Of a DNA stretch of 64,000 nucleotides, positions 12,732 to 20,812 are shown piece after piece. The translations under genes and the position numbers were made by a program. The notes under the pieces are model-generated. The model made no database searches. It had not been told where the DNA came from and saw nothing but the letters and a program-made list of their open reading frames with translations. Source of the DNA: Streptomyces sp. NBC_01428 (GTDB lineage: Bacteria > Actinomycetota > Actinomycetes > Streptomycetales > Streptomycetaceae); assembly GCF_036231965.1 (NCBI RefSeq), contig NZ_CP109499.1:2418001-2482000 (forward strand), read 5' to 3'. Numbering within the stretch: position 1 is the stretch's first letter; every line of letters starts with the position of its first letter.

Positions 12732-13682
12732 ATGACCAGCGACACGGCCGGCCGCCCGGCCCGCGACACCCCCCGTACCTTCGCCGAGGCGCTCTCCCGC
12801 GGCACGGTCGTGCTCGACGGCGGCATGTCCAACCAGCTGGAGTCGGCCGGGCACGACCTGAGTGACGCCCTGTGGTCGGCACGGCTGCTGGCGGAGCGGC
12901 CCGAGGCGGTCGTCGAGGCACACCTCGCCTACTACGAGGCGGGCGCGGACGTCGCGATCACCGCCAGTTACCAGGCGACGTTCGAGGGTTTCGCGCGGCG
13001 CGGCATCACGCACGAGCGGGCGGCCGAGCTCCTCGCCCTGAGCGTCGGGTCGGCGCGCGAGGCGGCCCGGCGCGCACACACCGAGGGCGTCACGCGCCCG
13101 CTGTGGGTGGCGGCGTCGGTCGGTCCGTACGGGGCGATGCTCGCGGACGGTTCGGAGTACCGGGGGCGGTACGGGCTGAGCGTCGACGAGCTGGAGCGGT
13201 TCCACCGCCCGCGCCTGGAGGTGCTGGCCGCCGCGGGGCCCGACGTGCTGGCCCTGGAGACGGTCCCGGACTCGGACGAAGCGCTGGCCCTGCTGCGGGG
13301 GGTGCGCGGGCTCGGTGTCCCGGCCTGGCTGTCGTACAGCGTCTCCGGTGACCGGACGCGGGCCGGACAGCCGCTGGAGGAGGCGTTCGCACCGGCCGCC
13401 GAGGCGGACGAGATCGTCGCGGTCGGGGTCAACTGCTGCGCGCCCGAGGACGTGGAAGCGGCGGTCGCCGTCGCGGCCCGCGTGACCGGCAAGCCCGTCG
13501 TGGTCTATCCGAACAGCGGCGAGGCCTGGGACGCCGAGGCCCGCGCCTGGAACGGCAGTTCGTCGTTCACGGCCGGTCAGGTGGCCGGGTGGGAGCGGGC
13601 CGGGGCGCGGCTCGTCGGCGGGTGCTGCCGGGTGGGTCCGGAGGCGATCGCGGGGATCGCGACAGCGGTGCGGGGCGACTGA
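12732..13682 (+). CDS. mmuM: Homocysteine S-methyltransferase
   Basis: A 316-residue zinc-dependent homocysteine S-methyltransferase of the MmuM type, transferring a methyl group from S-methylmethionine (or another donor) to homocysteine to give methionine. The zinc-binding cysteines are in GVNCCAPED (Cys235/Cys236) and GGCCRVGPEA (Cys298/Cys299), and the N-terminus has the family motif VVLDGGMSNQLE. The start ATG is the first in frame that keeps this motif at a normal position. No S-methylmethionine permease lies next to it. It may serve methionine salvage alongside the sulfur cluster further right, but there is no physical link. Confidence 0.92.
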   Translation: MTSDTAGRPARDTPRTFAEALSRGTVVLDGGMSNQLESAGHDLSDALWSARLLAERPEAVVEAHLAYYEAGADVAITASYQATFEGFARRGITHERAAELLALSVGSAREAARRAHTEGVTRPLWVAASVGPYGAMLADGSEYRGRYGLSVDELERFHRPRLEVLAAAGPDVLALETVPDSDEALALLRGVRGLGVPAWLSYSVSGDRTRAGQPLEEAFAPAAEADEIVAVGVNCCAPEDVEAAVAVAARVTGKPVVVYPNSGEAWDAEARAWNGSSSFTAGQVAGWERAGARLVGGCCRVGPEAIAGIATAVRGD

Positions 13683-13872
13683 GCGCGGTCGACGCGGGGG
13701 CGCCCGCCCTCGTCCGTACGGCCCTCCCGACCCCGGCTCCTCCTGAGGTGGCCCGCACCTCAGGGCCGGTCATCGGCCGGTGCCGCCCACCGGCGTGACC
13801 CGCGGCGCCTCACTCCGCACGGCCGCCCGATGCCGCCACCGTCCACCGGCACGGCCCGCGGCTCCCCACCGC

Positions 13873-15579
13873 TCACGGGCGACCTGTGCCGGTGCCGCCC
13901 TCGGGGGCGTCCCGCGTGCCCGGCCTGCGGAAGCGCCGGACGACGGACAGGGGGGCCGCCGTGCGGGTCGTCGTGGAGAAGGTCCGGTGGGCCGGGGTTC
14001 CGGGTTCGGGGGGTGCGTCCGCGAGCTCGGCCGGGCGCGGGGAGGGCCGCGCGGCGTCCTCCTCCCACAGGGCCAGTTCGCGGTCGCGCGGGCCGTGCAC
14101 GGTGTGCGGGTCGCCGGCACCGAAGATCCGGACCGGATGCGAGCTGTCCCAGGCCTCCCACCCCGGATCGCCGTCGACGGCGAACCGCACCCACGCCCCG
14201 TGCATGGCGTCCGCGAGTTCCTGCGGGGCCCCCTCGCCCGCGAGCTTCTCCGACTCGGGCACGTCGGGGGTGTCGAAGACGAAGCCCAGTTCCAGGGCGT
14301 GGCAGGCGCCGAGGTCCGGCACGTTGGACGGCCAGGCGAACTCGTAGACGTACGCCGGAGCCCGCGGGACGCCTCGGGTGTCCGCGTCGAGGGCGGCGGT
14401 GGGCCGGCCGTCGCGGGCGTCGGCGAGGCGGTGCAGCGGGACCCGCAGGATGTGGTCGGTGACCATCTGGCCCACGAGATCGGCGGTGCCCGCTTCCGGG
14501 TGGAGGGCTCGGTAACCCCGGGGGACCTCGTGCCCGCAGTGGCAGCGGGCCCTGGCTCCGGCCAGGGCGACCGGGCCGAGACGGTCCACGCGTTCCAGGA
14601 GGCCGCCCGGCACGAGCCACAGCCGGTACTCGTCGCGGGTCCAGCCGAGGAGGAGGCCGACGTCCGGCGCGGCGCCCTCGACGAGGGCCTCCAGCGGGTC
14701 GCGGGGGACGAGGTCGCCGTCGACGACGATGCCGAAGGCGGGACCGCCGAGGACGGGGCTGCTGAGCCGGCCCACCTCGGCCTGGGTGCGCAGGAGAAGG
14801 TCGCGGTCGACGGCGGCGAACGCCTCGGCCGTCGCCGGGATCTTCAGCCGGGTGGCCATCCTGCGCACCATCCGGCGCACCTTGTCCCGGTCGCTCGCCT
14901 CGGGCGGGCCGCTCTGCAGGACGGCCCGGTGGAAGAGCCCCTGCGCCCGCGGGCTCGCGAGCAGCGCGCCGATGCTGATGGCCCCCGCGGACTCGCCGAA
15001 GACGGTGACCCGGTCGGGATCGCCGCCGAACGCGGCGACGGACGCCCGCACCCACTCCAGCGCGGCCAGCTGGTCGCGCAGCCCGGGGTTGGCGGGGGCG
15101 TCAGGGAAGAGGCCGTACCCCTCCACCCCCAGGCGGTAGTTGATGGACACGAAGACGACGCCGTCCCGGGCGAACGCGCGCCCGTCGTAGACCGGAACCG
15201 CCGAGGAGCCGCGGGTGAGGGCGCCGCCGTGGATCCACACCATGACGGGGAGCCGGGCGGCGGGATCCGGTGCCGGGGTCCACACGTTGAGGTTGAGGCA
15301 GTCGTCGCCGGGCACGACGGGGTCGGACAGCAGCCGCCCGAACGCCTCGGAGTACGGCGGTTTCGGTGGTGTCGGCCCGAACACGCCCGCGTCCCGCACG
15401 CCGTCCCACGGCTCGGGCGGTACGGGCGGGCGGAAGCGGTGCGGGCCGAAGGGCGGAGCCGCGTAGGGGATGCCCCGGAAGACGGCGATGCCGTTCTCGT
15501 ACCGGCCGCGCACCCTGCCGTGCGGGGTGGCGACCACCGGGTCCTTCGTCTCCGCCGATTCCACCGCGTCCACCACCAT
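13873..15579 (-). CDS. Type B carboxylesterase/lipase family protein
   Basis: A 568-residue carboxylesterase of the cholinesterase-like family. It shows GIPYAAPPFG, DCLNLNVWTP, the oxyanion hole in WIHGGALTRG, the nucleophile in VFGESAGAISI, and a late His in CHALELGFVF. It should hydrolyse carboxylic esters; no signal peptide is seen, so it is probably cytoplasmic. A GAGGAG sequence lies 11 bases before the ATG. The last 40 residues are low-complexity Thr/Pro/Arg/Gly and lie in a stretch of imperfect DNA repeats. It converges on the homocysteine methyltransferase gene. Confidence 0.9.
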   Translation of the reverse strand: MVVDAVESAETKDPVVATPHGRVRGRYENGIAVFRGIPYAAPPFGPHRFRPPVPPEPWDGVRDAGVFGPTPPKPPYSEAFGRLLSDPVVPGDDCLNLNVWTPAPDPAARLPVMVWIHGGALTRGSSAVPVYDGRAFARDGVVFVSINYRLGVEGYGLFPDAPANPGLRDQLAALEWVRASVAAFGGDPDRVTVFGESAGAISIGALLASPRAQGLFHRAVLQSGPPEASDRDKVRRMVRRMATRLKIPATAEAFAAVDRDLLLRTQAEVGRLSSPVLGGPAFGIVVDGDLVPRDPLEALVEGAAPDVGLLLGWTRDEYRLWLVPGGLLERVDRLGPVALAGARARCHCGHEVPRGYRALHPEAGTADLVGQMVTDHILRVPLHRLADARDGRPTAALDADTRGVPRAPAYVYEFAWPSNVPDLGACHALELGFVFDTPDVPESEKLAGEGAPQELADAMHGAWVRFAVDGDPGWEAWDSSHPVRIFGAGDPHTVHGPRDRELALWEEDAARPSPRPAELADAPPEPGTPAHRTFSTTTRTAAPLSVVRRFRRPGTRDAPEGGTGTGRP

Positions 15580-15711
15580 CCGGGACCAGCTCCTCGTCGT
15601 CGCGCGTCGTAAAGATCAGAGCATCACATCACGTCCCGGTATTCCTGCGGACGTCCCCATTCGGCCGATATCGCGGTGCGGCCCTGGTCCGCGCGTCACC
15701 ACGGGGCCGGC

Positions 15712-16368
15712 TCAGGTACGGGCCGCCGCCCAGGTGATGCCGCCGAGGAGGTGCCGGCGGAAGTCCTCGTCGTCGTAGGCCCGCGCGGTGTGTCCGAGGC
15801 CGGTGTAGAAGACGCGGCCCGCGCCCTGGGTCCGGGACCACGCGAGGGGGTGGTCGTCGCCCATCCCTCCGCCCGCGTAGGAGGATTCGTCGGCCGACAC
15901 GAGCACGCGCACCGAACCGCGGGGGCTGGCGCGGAAGTCGTACCACTCGTCCGTGAACTCCCAGACGGGCGGGAGGTGTCGGGTGGCCGGATGTCCGTGG
16001 TCCTCGACGACGGCGCGGCCCGGCTGAAGGTCGGGGTGCCGGTCGAAACGGGCGCCGAGCAGTTCTCCGTAGTACGGCCAGTCGTACTCGGTGCAGGCGG
16101 CCGCGTGCACCCCGGCGAACCCGCCGCCCCCGTCGATGTGGGCCGCGAGCCGGTCGCGCCCGGCGGGCGTCAGCACGTCGCCGCTGGTCGACAGGAAGAC
16201 GACCACCGCGTACGCGTCGAGCGGAGCCTCGAAGACGGCCGGGTCCTCGGTGGCGTCGACGGCGAAGCCGTACGCCTCCCCGAGACCCCGCACGGCGGCG
16301 ATCCCGGCCGGGATGGAGTCGTGCCGGTAGTCGGCGGTGCGGGTGTACACGAGGACGCGGAAGGTCAT
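15712..16368 (-). CDS. ThuA-like domain protein
   Basis: A 218-residue ThuA-like (glutamine amidotransferase class I fold) protein. It starts RVLVYTRTADYRHDSIPAG and continues with FLSTSGDVL and GGGFAGVHAA, the region that corresponds to the nucleophile elbow, here with His instead of Cys. VLVSADESSY and HPLAWSRTQGAGRVFYTGLGH match the family. Known relatives are linked to trehalose and other sugar metabolism; the function of this one is open. The start looks leaderless (CATCCT, 6 bases, ATG). Divergent from the glyoxalase-fold gene. Confidence 0.87.
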   Translation of the reverse strand: MTFRVLVYTRTADYRHDSIPAGIAAVRGLGEAYGFAVDATEDPAVFEAPLDAYAVVVFLSTSGDVLTPAGRDRLAAHIDGGGGFAGVHAAACTEYDWPYYGELLGARFDRHPDLQPGRAVVEDHGHPATRHLPPVWEFTDEWYDFRASPRGSVRVLVSADESSYAGGGMGDDHPLAWSRTQGAGRVFYTGLGHTARAYDDEDFRRHLLGGITWAAART

Positions 16369-16374
16369 GGCCCC

Positions 16375-16380
16375 AGGATG
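16375..16380 (-). promoter_or_regulatory. Possible leaderless -10 element (ThuA-like gene)
   Basis: CATCCT on the minus strand, 6 bases before the ATG at 16368. A weaker match than the others because the first base is C. Confidence 0.3.
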
Positions 16381-16457
16381 CCCGCCTCCTCCGCCCCGCT
16401 GCCCCGGGCCCCGCCACCCTGTCCGTTTCCTTCAAGACCCCGTCTCGCGGGGCCACC

Positions 16458-16463
16458 TACCGT
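16458..16463 (+). promoter_or_regulatory. Probable leaderless -10 element (glyoxalase-fold gene)
   Basis: TACCGT is followed by GGCCGT and the ATG at 16470; no ribosome binding site is present. Confidence 0.45.
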
Positions 16464-16469
16464 GGCCGT

Positions 16470-16883
16470 ATGACTCCTCGATTCGATGTGATCGGCCTCG
16501 TCGTCTCCGACATGGCCGCCTCTCTCGCCTTCTACCGCCGTCTCGGGCTCGACTTCCCCGCGGGTGCCGAGGCCGAGCCGCACGTCGAGGCCGGGCTGCC
16601 CGGCGGACTGCGTCTCGCCCTGGACACGGAGGAGACCGTGCGGTCCTTCCACCCGGGGTGGCGGCCCCCGTCCGGCGGCGGCCGGACGTCAATCGCCTTC
16701 CGCTGCGACGACCCGGCCGAGGTCGACTCGGTGTACGAGGGACTGGTCGGCGCCGGGCATCACGGCGAGCTGAAGCCCTGGGACGCCTTCTGGGGCATGC
16801 GGTACGCCGTCGTGCACGACCCGGACGGCAACGGCGTGGACCTGTTCGCTCCGCTGCCCGGCGGCGAGGCGGCCGCCCAGTAG
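16470..16883 (+). CDS. VOC (glyoxalase/bleomycin resistance fold) protein
   Basis: A 137-residue vicinal oxygen chelate protein with two beta-alpha-beta-beta-beta modules: DVIGLVVSDMAASLAFYRRLGL at the N-terminus and YAVVHDPDGNGVDLFAPLPG at the C-terminus. Members are metal-dependent lyases, dioxygenases or drug-binding proteins; this one cannot be placed. The His and Glu positions expected in glyoxalase I are only partly present (His of VVHDPDG, late Asp-Leu-Phe instead of a Glu). Single gene, probably leaderless. Confidence 0.87.
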   Translation: MTPRFDVIGLVVSDMAASLAFYRRLGLDFPAGAEAEPHVEAGLPGGLRLALDTEETVRSFHPGWRPPSGGGRTSIAFRCDDPAEVDSVYEGLVGAGHHGELKPWDAFWGMRYAVVHDPDGNGVDLFAPLPGGEAAAQ

Positions 16884-16892
16884 GACGGGCGG

Positions 16893-17648
16893 CTATCGGC
16901 GGGCGACCAGTTCACCGAGCGTCGCGCCCGCCAGCTGCCGCACGTCGCGCGCCAGATGGGCCTGGTCGGCGAATCCGGCTCGGAGCGCCGTCTCCGCGAA
17001 GGGCACGCCGTCGCGGGCCAGGGCGAGGGCGCGTTGCAGACGCAGGACGCGGGCCAGGGTCTTGGGTCCGTAGCCGAAGGCCGTGAGGGAGCGCCGGTGC
17101 AACTGCCGTGCTCCCAGACCCAGTTCATCCGCCGTCCGGGCGACCGGGCGCCCCGCGTCCAGGGCGGCCACGACGTCCAGGAGCACCGGATCGGGCTGCT
17201 CGGTGTCGGCCGCCCGGCGCAGGGCGACGTCTTCGAGCGCGGTCACGGGGTCGTCGGCGGCGTCGATCCGCGCGGCGAGGCGGCGCACCTCGGACGCGGC
17301 CCACAGGTCGGTCAACTCGACGCGCCGGTCCCGGAGTTCGTCCGCCGGGACGCCCAGGTAGGTGGGCGCCGTGCCCGGGAAGAAGCGGACGCCCGCCCAG
17401 CCGCCGCCGGAGGACACCTCGTCCGGGACGTAGGGGCCGGTGTCGGGACCGGCCACCAGCAGGCGGCCCTCGGTCCACAGCAGGTCCATGCAGCCGTCCG
17501 GCAGAACGGCCGCGACGGGAGTGGCGGGCGGGTCACCGGGGCCGCCGCCCGAGGCCGCGCGCCCGCTGTCCGCGCCGGGCGCGGGTGGGCCCGGGACGCG
17601 GCTCCACACGACCGCGCCGGGCAGCCTGGACGCCCGTTCCGCGTACAT
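16893..17648 (-). CDS. AraC-family regulator with DUF6597-type N-domain
   Basis: A 251-residue protein. The N-terminal part, with [21 protein letters not shown] and [16 protein letters not shown], matches the domain found in many actinomycete AraC-type regulators. The C-terminus carries the double helix-turn-helix ([15 protein letters not shown] and [25 protein letters not shown]). The ATG at 17648 is preferred over a GTG 21 bases upstream because it has a leaderless -10 (TAGCCT) and avoids overlap with the next AraC gene, which ends at 17659. Target genes unknown. Confidence 0.85.
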   Translation of the reverse strand: MYAERASRLPGAVVWSRVPGPPAPGADSGRAASGGGPGDPPATPVAAVLPDGCMDLLWTEGRLLVAGPDTGPYVPDEVSSGGGWAGVRFFPGTAPTYLGVPADELRDRRVELTDLWAASEVRRLAARIDAADDPVTALEDVALRRAADTEQPDPVLLDVVAALDAGRPVARTADELGLGARQLHRRSLTAFGYGPKTLARVLRLQRALALARDGVPFAETALRAGFADQAHLARDVRQLAGATLGELVARR

Positions 17649-17655
17649 GGTGGCC

Positions 17656-17661
17656 AGGCTA
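17656..17661 (-). promoter_or_regulatory. Probable leaderless -10 overlapping the upstream stop codon
   Basis: TAGCCT on the minus strand, 7 bases before the ATG at 17648. Its first three bases are the TAG stop codon (17659-17661) of the upstream AraC gene. Confidence 0.4.
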
Positions 17662-18630
17662 CGCCGCACCCGTCCGGTGTTCCTGCGGGCTGACCCCGTA
17701 GACCCGCTTGAAGGCGCTGGAGAGGGCGAAGGCGCTGCCGTAGCCGACGTGGCGGGCGATGGTCTCCAGGGTGTCGTCGCTCTCGCGGAGCCGGTCGGCG
17801 GCCAGCGCGAGCCGCCGGCCGGTCAGGTACGTCATCGGGGGCTCCCCCACGAGGTCGCTGAACCGCCTGGCCAGGGCGGCCCGCGAGACACCGGCCTTGG
17901 CGGCGAGCGTCGCGACCGTCCACGGGTGTGCGGGATCGTCCCGCACGAGCCGCAGGACGCGGCCGACGACGGGGTCGGCGAGGGCCTGGTACCAGGCGGG
18001 CGTCGCGGCCTCGGGGCGGGAGAACCAGGCCCGCAGGGCGGCGATCATCAGGAGGTCGAGCAGCCGGTCGAGGACGACCTCCTGACCGGGTTCGTCGCGC
18101 ACCATCTCGTCCGCGAGGATCGAGGTGAGCGGGCACTCCCACACGTCGGAGGTGAGCGACAGCAGTGGGGGCAGGGCGTCCAGCAGCCGGCCGTCGACCT
18201 CGCCCCGCATCAGGTAGGTGCCGATGAGCAGCACCGTGGAGCCGTCGAGCCGGTCGCCCCAGGTGCGCACCCCGAGGTCCCAGTGGCCGCTCAGCGAGCG
18301 CCCGTCGGGGTAGGAGCACGCGCCGCCCGGCAGGATCACGGCCTGCGTGGGGGTGCCGGGGTCGTCGGCGCAGACGTACGGGTCGGGGCCGCGGGCGATG
18401 GCGAGGTCACCGGCCCGCAGGCGGACGCGGTCGCCGCGGTCCGGTACGACCCAGGCGTCACCGCGCACCACGAGCATGATCGTCAGCGGGGCGCGGTCCT
18501 CGACGCGGAGCGACCAGGGCGGGTCGAAGCACGCGCGGATCATGAAGGCGCCCCGCGCGCGGGGACCCTCCAGCAGGCCGGCAAGGGGATCCCCCCGCGT
18601 CAGCGGGTCCGAGCCCGGGCGAGCGTCCAT
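17659..18630 (-). CDS. AraC-family regulator with cupin sensor domain
   Basis: A 323-residue regulator of the cupin-type AraC group. The N-terminal half is a beta-rich sensor ([30 protein letters not shown]). The C-terminal DNA-binding domain has both helix-turn-helix units ([20 protein letters not shown] and [21 protein letters not shown]) and ends PQEHRTGAA. Such proteins often control the adjacent divergent gene; here that is the NmrA-like gene starting at 18734, with 103 bases between starts. Start chosen at the ATG with a TACGCT -10 six bases upstream. Confidence 0.88.
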   Translation of the reverse strand: MDARPGSDPLTRGDPLAGLLEGPRARGAFMIRACFDPPWSLRVEDRAPLTIMLVVRGDAWVVPDRGDRVRLRAGDLAIARGPDPYVCADDPGTPTQAVILPGGACSYPDGRSLSGHWDLGVRTWGDRLDGSTVLLIGTYLMRGEVDGRLLDALPPLLSLTSDVWECPLTSILADEMVRDEPGQEVVLDRLLDLLMIAALRAWFSRPEAATPAWYQALADPVVGRVLRLVRDDPAHPWTVATLAAKAGVSRAALARRFSDLVGEPPMTYLTGRRLALAADRLRESDDTLETIARHVGYGSAFALSSAFKRVYGVSPQEHRTGAA

Positions 18631-18636
18631 GGCGCC

Positions 18637-18642
18637 AGCGTA
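18637..18642 (-). promoter_or_regulatory. Probable leaderless -10 element (cupin AraC gene)
   Basis: TACGCT on the minus strand, then GGCGCC, then the ATG at 18630. Confidence 0.45.
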
Positions 18643-18733
18643 GACCGGCCGGGTGGACGCCGTGGACGTCCGCTTATGGGGGCGAGCCGCTCGGCGATGG
18701 TTCCGTGCCCGGCACGGCAGTTGACTCGGAGGC

Positions 18734-19567
18734 ATGACGGAGAACACGCGGAACATGACGGTGTTGGTGACAGGCGCGACGGGACGGACCGGGAGTCGGG
18801 TCGCGGCGGCCGCGCGGGCGGCCGGACTGACGGTCAGGCCCGGGTCGCGCGCGACGGGCTTCGACTGGGACGAGCCGTCGACCTGGGCAGGGGCGCTCGC
18901 GGGCGCCGACGCGGCGTACCTCGTACATCCCACGGACGTGGGCTCGCCGGCCGCCACGGAGGCGGTCGGCGCCCTGGCCCGGGAGGCGGTGGGGCTCGGT
19001 GTGCGGCGGCTGGTGCTGCTGTCCTCGCGGGGCGAGGAGCAGGCCCTGGCGACGGAGGAGGCGCTCAGGTCGTCCGGCGCGGACTGGACGGTCGTACGGG
19101 CTGCGTGGTTCGCGCAGAACTTCAGCGAGGGACCGCTGGTGGAGGGGCTGTGCCACGGAGAGCTGGTCTTCCCGGCCGGTGAGGTGCGGGAGCCGTTCGT
19201 GGACGTCCGGGACATCGCGGACGTCGTGGTGGCGGTGCTGACCGGGGGCGGGCGGTACGCCGGGCGGGAGGTGGAGGTGTCGGGCCCGCGGCTGCTGACG
19301 TTCCGGGAGGCGGTCGCCGAGATTTCCGCGGCCACCGGCGCGGCGATGACGTACACCCCGGTGTCGGCACGGGAGTACGGCGAGGTCCTCGCGGGATTCG
19401 GGGTGCCCGCCGAGGAGGTCACGTTCCTCGTCGAGCTGTTCGGGAGCCTGCTCGACGGGCGGAACGCGCATCTGTCGGACGGTGTCCCGGAGATCCTCGG
19501 GCGGGCGCCGCGCGACTTCGCGGAGTTCGCGCGGGAGGCCGCCGCGGCGGGGGCGTGGAAGGCCTGA
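18734..19567 (+). CDS. NmrA-like NAD(P)-binding protein
   Basis: A 277-residue atypical short-chain dehydrogenase of the NmrA/HSCARG type: MTVLVTGATGRTGSRVAAAAR gives the nucleotide-binding Rossmann start, AYLVHPTDVG and RLVLLSSRG follow, and WFAQNFSEGPLVEGLCHGEL is typical of the NmrA group. The catalytic Tyr-Lys pair of true dehydrogenases is not evident, so it may be a redox sensor or an NAD(P)H quinone-type reductase. The ATG at 18734 has GGAGG only one base upstream; a second Met (residue 8) is a possible alternative start. Likely target of the divergent AraC regulator. Confidence 0.87.
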   Translation: MTENTRNMTVLVTGATGRTGSRVAAAARAAGLTVRPGSRATGFDWDEPSTWAGALAGADAAYLVHPTDVGSPAATEAVGALAREAVGLGVRRLVLLSSRGEEQALATEEALRSSGADWTVVRAAWFAQNFSEGPLVEGLCHGELVFPAGEVREPFVDVRDIADVVVAVLTGGGRYAGREVEVSGPRLLTFREAVAEISAATGAAMTYTPVSAREYGEVLAGFGVPAEEVTFLVELFGSLLDGRNAHLSDGVPEILGRAPRDFAEFAREAAAAGAWKA

Positions 19568-19607
19568 CGGGCGCGGGGGACGTGCGGGTCAGGGGGTGTC
19601 GTGCGGG

Positions 19608-20795
19608 TCAGGGGCTGTCGTTCGGGGGGTGCTCCTCGCCGTCCTTCTCGGGGCGGTGGCCGTGGTGGGTGTTCCGGATGTGGGTGCGCAGGCGGGAGGT
19701 GACGTCCTCCGGGGGCAGGAAGCGCGACCAGCGTTCCGGGAACTCGGAGGGCATGTCGGGGTCGTCGGGATCGGCGTCGTAGTCGGAGTCGTACGAGCGG
19801 GTCGCGGCGACGCGGGCCACGTACTCGGCGGCCTGGGCCTCGCGCATCCGCTCGTTGGCGGCGCGGGCCGCGGCGGTGGCGGCGGCCGGCCAGACCCGGT
19901 CGATCGCGGCGTTCACGGCGGCGCCGACGAGGACGGCGAACGCGGACACGCCGATCCACAGCAGGACGGCGACCGGCGCGGCGAGCGAGCCGTAGATGGT
20001 GGGGCCCTCGACGGTGTTGGTGAGGTAGATGCGGAGCAGGAAACTGCCGAGCACCCACATGGCGAGGGCGACCAGGGCGCCCGGCACGTCCTCCACCCAC
20101 GGTGAACGGACGGGCACGGACACGTGGTAGAGCGTGGTCAGGAAGACGACCGACAGCACGATGACGACGGGCCAGTACAGGACCTGCACGACGGTCGTCG
20201 ACCAGGGCACGAAGTTCACCACGGCGTCCGGCCCCGCCACCATCAGCGGCAGTGCGACCGAGCCGATCAGCAGCGCCACGATGAACAGCAGGAACGACAT
20301 GACCCGGGTCTTCACGATCCCGCGGGTGCCGTCGAGGCCGTACATCACGGTGATGGTGTCGATGAAGACGTTCACCGCGCGCGAGCCCGACCACAGGGCG
20401 AACAGGAAGCCGAGGGAGATGATGTCGGGCCGGCCGCCCTTCATCACGTCGTGCAGGATCGGCTCGGCGATCTGGTGCACGCCCTTCTCGGTGAGGACCG
20501 TGCGGGACGCCTCCAGCAGGTTGGACTCCAGGCTGGCGATGGTGTCGGCGCCGGTCCAGTCGTCCACGTAACCGAGCAGCCCGATCATGCTGAGCAGCAG
20601 CGGAGGCACGGACAGGAGCGTGAAGAAGGCGGCCTCGGCCGCCAGTCCCAGGATCCGGTACTCCATGCACGAGTTGACGGTGTCCTTGAGCAGCAGCCAG
20701 GCGGTCCTGCGCTTCGAAACGTTCCGGTACAGCGCGCGTGCGCGGTGGAAGCGGCCCGGGCGGGGCCGTTCAGGTGTTTCTTTTGCCTGGTGCAC
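19608..20795 (-). CDS. YihY/virulence factor BrkB family membrane protein
   Basis: A 395-residue inner membrane protein of the YihY/BrkB family with about six membrane helices (for example AAFFTLLSVPPLLLSMIGLL, VMSFLLFIVALLIGSVALPL, VVIVLSVVFLTTLYHV, LVALAMWVLGSFLLRIYLT, VLLWIGVSAFAVLVGAAVN). The C-terminal 100 residues are cytoplasmic, charged and His-rich. Biochemical role not established for the family. The GTG start lies only 17 bases from the divergent acyl-CoA dehydrogenase start, so each promoter must lie partly inside the other gene; the real start may be somewhat downstream. Confidence 0.85.
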   Translation of the reverse strand: MHQAKETPERPRPGRFHRARALYRNVSKRRTAWLLLKDTVNSCMEYRILGLAAEAAFFTLLSVPPLLLSMIGLLGYVDDWTGADTIASLESNLLEASRTVLTEKGVHQIAEPILHDVMKGGRPDIISLGFLFALWSGSRAVNVFIDTITVMYGLDGTRGIVKTRVMSFLLFIVALLIGSVALPLMVAGPDAVVNFVPWSTTVVQVLYWPVVIVLSVVFLTTLYHVSVPVRSPWVEDVPGALVALAMWVLGSFLLRIYLTNTVEGPTIYGSLAAPVAVLLWIGVSAFAVLVGAAVNAAIDRVWPAAATAAARAANERMREAQAAEYVARVAATRSYDSDYDADPDDPDMPSEFPERWSRFLPPEDVTSRLRTHIRNTHHGHRPEKDGEEHPPNDSP

Positions 20796-20800
20796 GTCCT

Positions 20801-20806
20801 TACCGT
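20801..20806 (+). promoter_or_regulatory. Probable leaderless -10 element (acyl-CoA dehydrogenase)
   Basis: TACCGT, then ATCCGT, then the ATG at 20813. It sits in the 17-base gap between two divergent start codons. Confidence 0.45.
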
Positions 20807-20812
20807 ATCCGT

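Noticed and set aside
13778..13925. Three imperfect repeats of about 50 bases around the 3' end of the carboxylesterase gene
   Set aside because: Similarity is patchy and dominated by GC-rich words; not strong enough to call a repeat element.
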